From positions 24,240,991 through 24,304,990 of the forward strand of contig CM063504.1 in assembly GCA_032207245.1 (NCBI GenBank): a stretch of DNA of 64,000 bases, in the 5' to 3' direction. Below the pieces are notes generated by a model. The model saw nothing but the letters and a program-made list of their open reading frames with translations, was not told the origin of the DNA and did not search any database. Each line of letters opens with the position of its first letter. Within the stretch, counting starts at the first letter, position 1. Made by a program: the position numbers and the translations under genes. This DNA comes from Pardosa pseudoannulata. Taxonomy: Eukaryota > Arthropoda > Arachnida > Araneae > Lycosidae. Positions 62,265 to 64,000 of this stretch are shown here, piece after piece.

Positions 62265-62440
62265 ACGAGCCCTTCGAGCATTCGTAAGCAACTATAATTG
62301 TTCTTTGAGCATTAAGAATCATAAAAAGTCTGAGTGTTAATAAGCAGTTAAAATAATTTTGAGTATCAGTAAGCAATTGTAGTTATTTGAGCATTAATAA
62401 TTATAAGAAGTCTTTAACTCTTAATAAACAATCATGATAA
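62265..62440 (+). repeat. Degenerate tandem repeat, about 28-bp unit
   Basis: About six divergent units of the form TTGAGCATTaaTAAGCA followed by attaTAATTaT. Copies vary too much for an exact count. Confidence 0.55.
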
Positions 62441-64000
62441 CTCCAAGTACCAATTAACAACTCTACTACCGTTTCGAGTCTGTATAAGTACTGTATAAGC
62501 ACTATTAGTCTATTAATAATAATTTGGAAGATCTTGGTGCAGTTTGCTACGGTAATTATGTTGTTCTAGCATTGATAAAGCGGCTCATTCATAACTGCGA
62601 AATAGCTATCTTCCTTCAATTTCTCTCTATTTGTTCCAACTTATGCTGGCTTTTCATGTGTTCCTACATGAGTCGGACAAAATAATGTGATAACCTGTAA
62701 AACGACAACACCTAAGGGAAATCATTCGTATGCTCTGTAATGAACTACTACATATCTTAGACTGTAACTAACTCCCACTTCTAATGAGACTTATAAAAAG
62801 AACTACTACTTTTATTACTCTGGTAGAATGTGTTCAAAGTGATAATTGTTGTGCGAAAAAATTGTATCTCCTCTCGATGATAAGTCGATGGGAATTGATT
62901 AATTTGTGCTTCATTAAAGTGTTTTAAAATATTATTTGTGTAGTTTTATTTTGACTAGCAGTATTTTTTGCTGGACAACATATTTAAAATGAATAAGAAG
63001 AACCGCCAATTCACGACAACTCCCTCTACTGTTGAAGAGTTCGAAAACGTACATACAACAGTCTATCTAGACTTAACAATGATAACGTTCGGATGGGAAA
63101 TATGTTAGAACATTGAAACTTTGCAATGGTTGATCTCACAGATTTCGAAATATTTAGTTATTGAAGAGTTTTTGAACTCTTCAATAACTAAAACAGCCAC
63201 TCTTGGTGTCAAGAGAAGTATCACGCCGATGACATTGACAACCTGTAGCAAACAGGGAAAGCATAATCTTCATGCATGTTAGATTAACTTCGCAAAGGAA
63301 TGCTAGATGGCGCTATAGAACGAGGGGGTAAAAACAAAACTGTATGTGTAATAGACTAAGTCGGTTAGGATTCGGCGTTGGATTTTGAATGTTGGATTTT
63401 GAATGTTTTGAATGAATACTATTCATATTCCTATATTCTGTTCTTATTCATTTATGAAACGTGTTTAAAGCCTAACATAATTCATAATTCTTTATTTATT
63501 GCTCCATTTATTCTCCATTTATCGTGACATGTTGTGTAATAAAAAGAAAGTGTGTGCAACAGCCGTTTTCTGTTTTCATCCCTAGTTCAATTTCTACAGA
63601 TTCTTCATGTAAGTCCTCAGAATTAACAAGAGGTAAGCAGTTACCTCATTTGATTCTTAATTACTGTTAAACATTTACCATTATTATTTAACTTCAAGAT
63701 AATTCTTAAAACCCAAAGTTCAAGATTTGATTTGTGCTTATTCAAATTCGAAATTCATTAACTATTCAATCCAATGCACAACAATGGATGAAATTCAAAG
63801 CTACTAATAAAGACAAAAGTGCATTAAAGGCAGTTTTCCCGGTACGTTTCTTCCAGTGATAGTTTCTGAATTATTTGCCTTTTTGCAGGAGGAGAGGCCT
63901 GTACCCCTGTAACTGTTATTTGTTCATCCCACGTCAAACAAGAACAATAATTAATACAAAATGAGGAACATTTGTCTATTAATAAATTAATAAAATTTTG
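62441..64000. other. No gene recognised; one strong inverted repeat
   Basis: A 17-bp perfect inverted repeat with a 4-nt spacer lies at 63154-63191. GGATTTTGAATGTT is repeated in tandem near 63380-63400. A 39-codon frame from ATG near 62990 could be retroelement debris but cannot be assigned. Confidence 0.4.

Noticed and set aside
62700..63130. LTR retrotransposon with a small gag-like frame (ATG near 62990)
   Set aside because: No paired LTRs, primer-binding site or recognisable Gag/Pol motif could be found.

Overview
This is a piece of an animal nuclear genome, AT-rich, with long introns, long (TA)n tracts and many old transposon copies. The only host gene I can identify is a Wnt gene on the + strand whose sequence matches the Wnt6 subfamily. 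The transposon mix (mariner, Tc1, pogo, piggyBac-like, hAT, Helitron, a tRNA-derived SINE) suggests an arthropod. A spider or other chelicerate is my best guess, but nothing in the window fixes the species.

Wnt6 region (25386-30329). Three coding exons with clean GT/AG boundaries and matching phases encode the mature secreted protein from just after the signal peptide to the stop codon. The first exon (start codon and signal peptide) was not found. Intron 2 (25607-28101) holds a Tc1-like transposase fragment and a piggyBac-like MITE. Intron 3 (28398-29867) holds a SINE. The most interesting coding signal is that two cysteines forming one disulfide around the lipid-bearing hairpin of Wnt proteins are both replaced (Tyr and Thr), while the inner disulfide, the acylated serine and all twelve C-terminal cysteines are kept.

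Left flank (1-25385). There are no recognisable host exons. It holds four long (TA)n tracts, a piggyBac-like end with an acidic N-terminal coding fragment (2500-2799), a SINE (7580-7730), a GC-richer noncoding block (7900-8800), a tRNA-like remnant (10448-10520), one copy of a dispersed repeat (12691-13520), a hAT-type MITE with a perfect 8-bp target duplication (15771-16466), and a LINE RNase H remnant (24331-24730) just upstream of Wnt6 exon 2.

Right flank, 30330-43000. The first kilobases after Wnt6 are plain AT-rich DNA. Then come a 292-bp-period duplication, a KpnI-site hairpin, three SINE copies, a 41-bp minisatellite with a SINE inserted in it, a 215-bp-period tandem repeat, and a tRNA-like segment next to an RTE-like 3' tail.

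Right flank, 43000-64000. This holds a complete-ended pogo-like element that keeps only the C-terminal part of its transposase, a Helitron bracketed by two swapped pairs of direct repeats, a second hAT-type MITE, a GC-richer block with homeodomain, octamer and AP-1-like words (50690-51510), a decayed mariner with intact ends and a 69-bp palindrome in its transposase, a Tc1-like remnant, a second copy of the dispersed repeat family with a local duplication, and another GC-richer block (61670-62240). Short near-perfect inverted repeats with very small spacers recur through the window and look like template-switch mutations.

All calls come from reading the sequence by eye. Family names rest on remembered motifs, not on searches.
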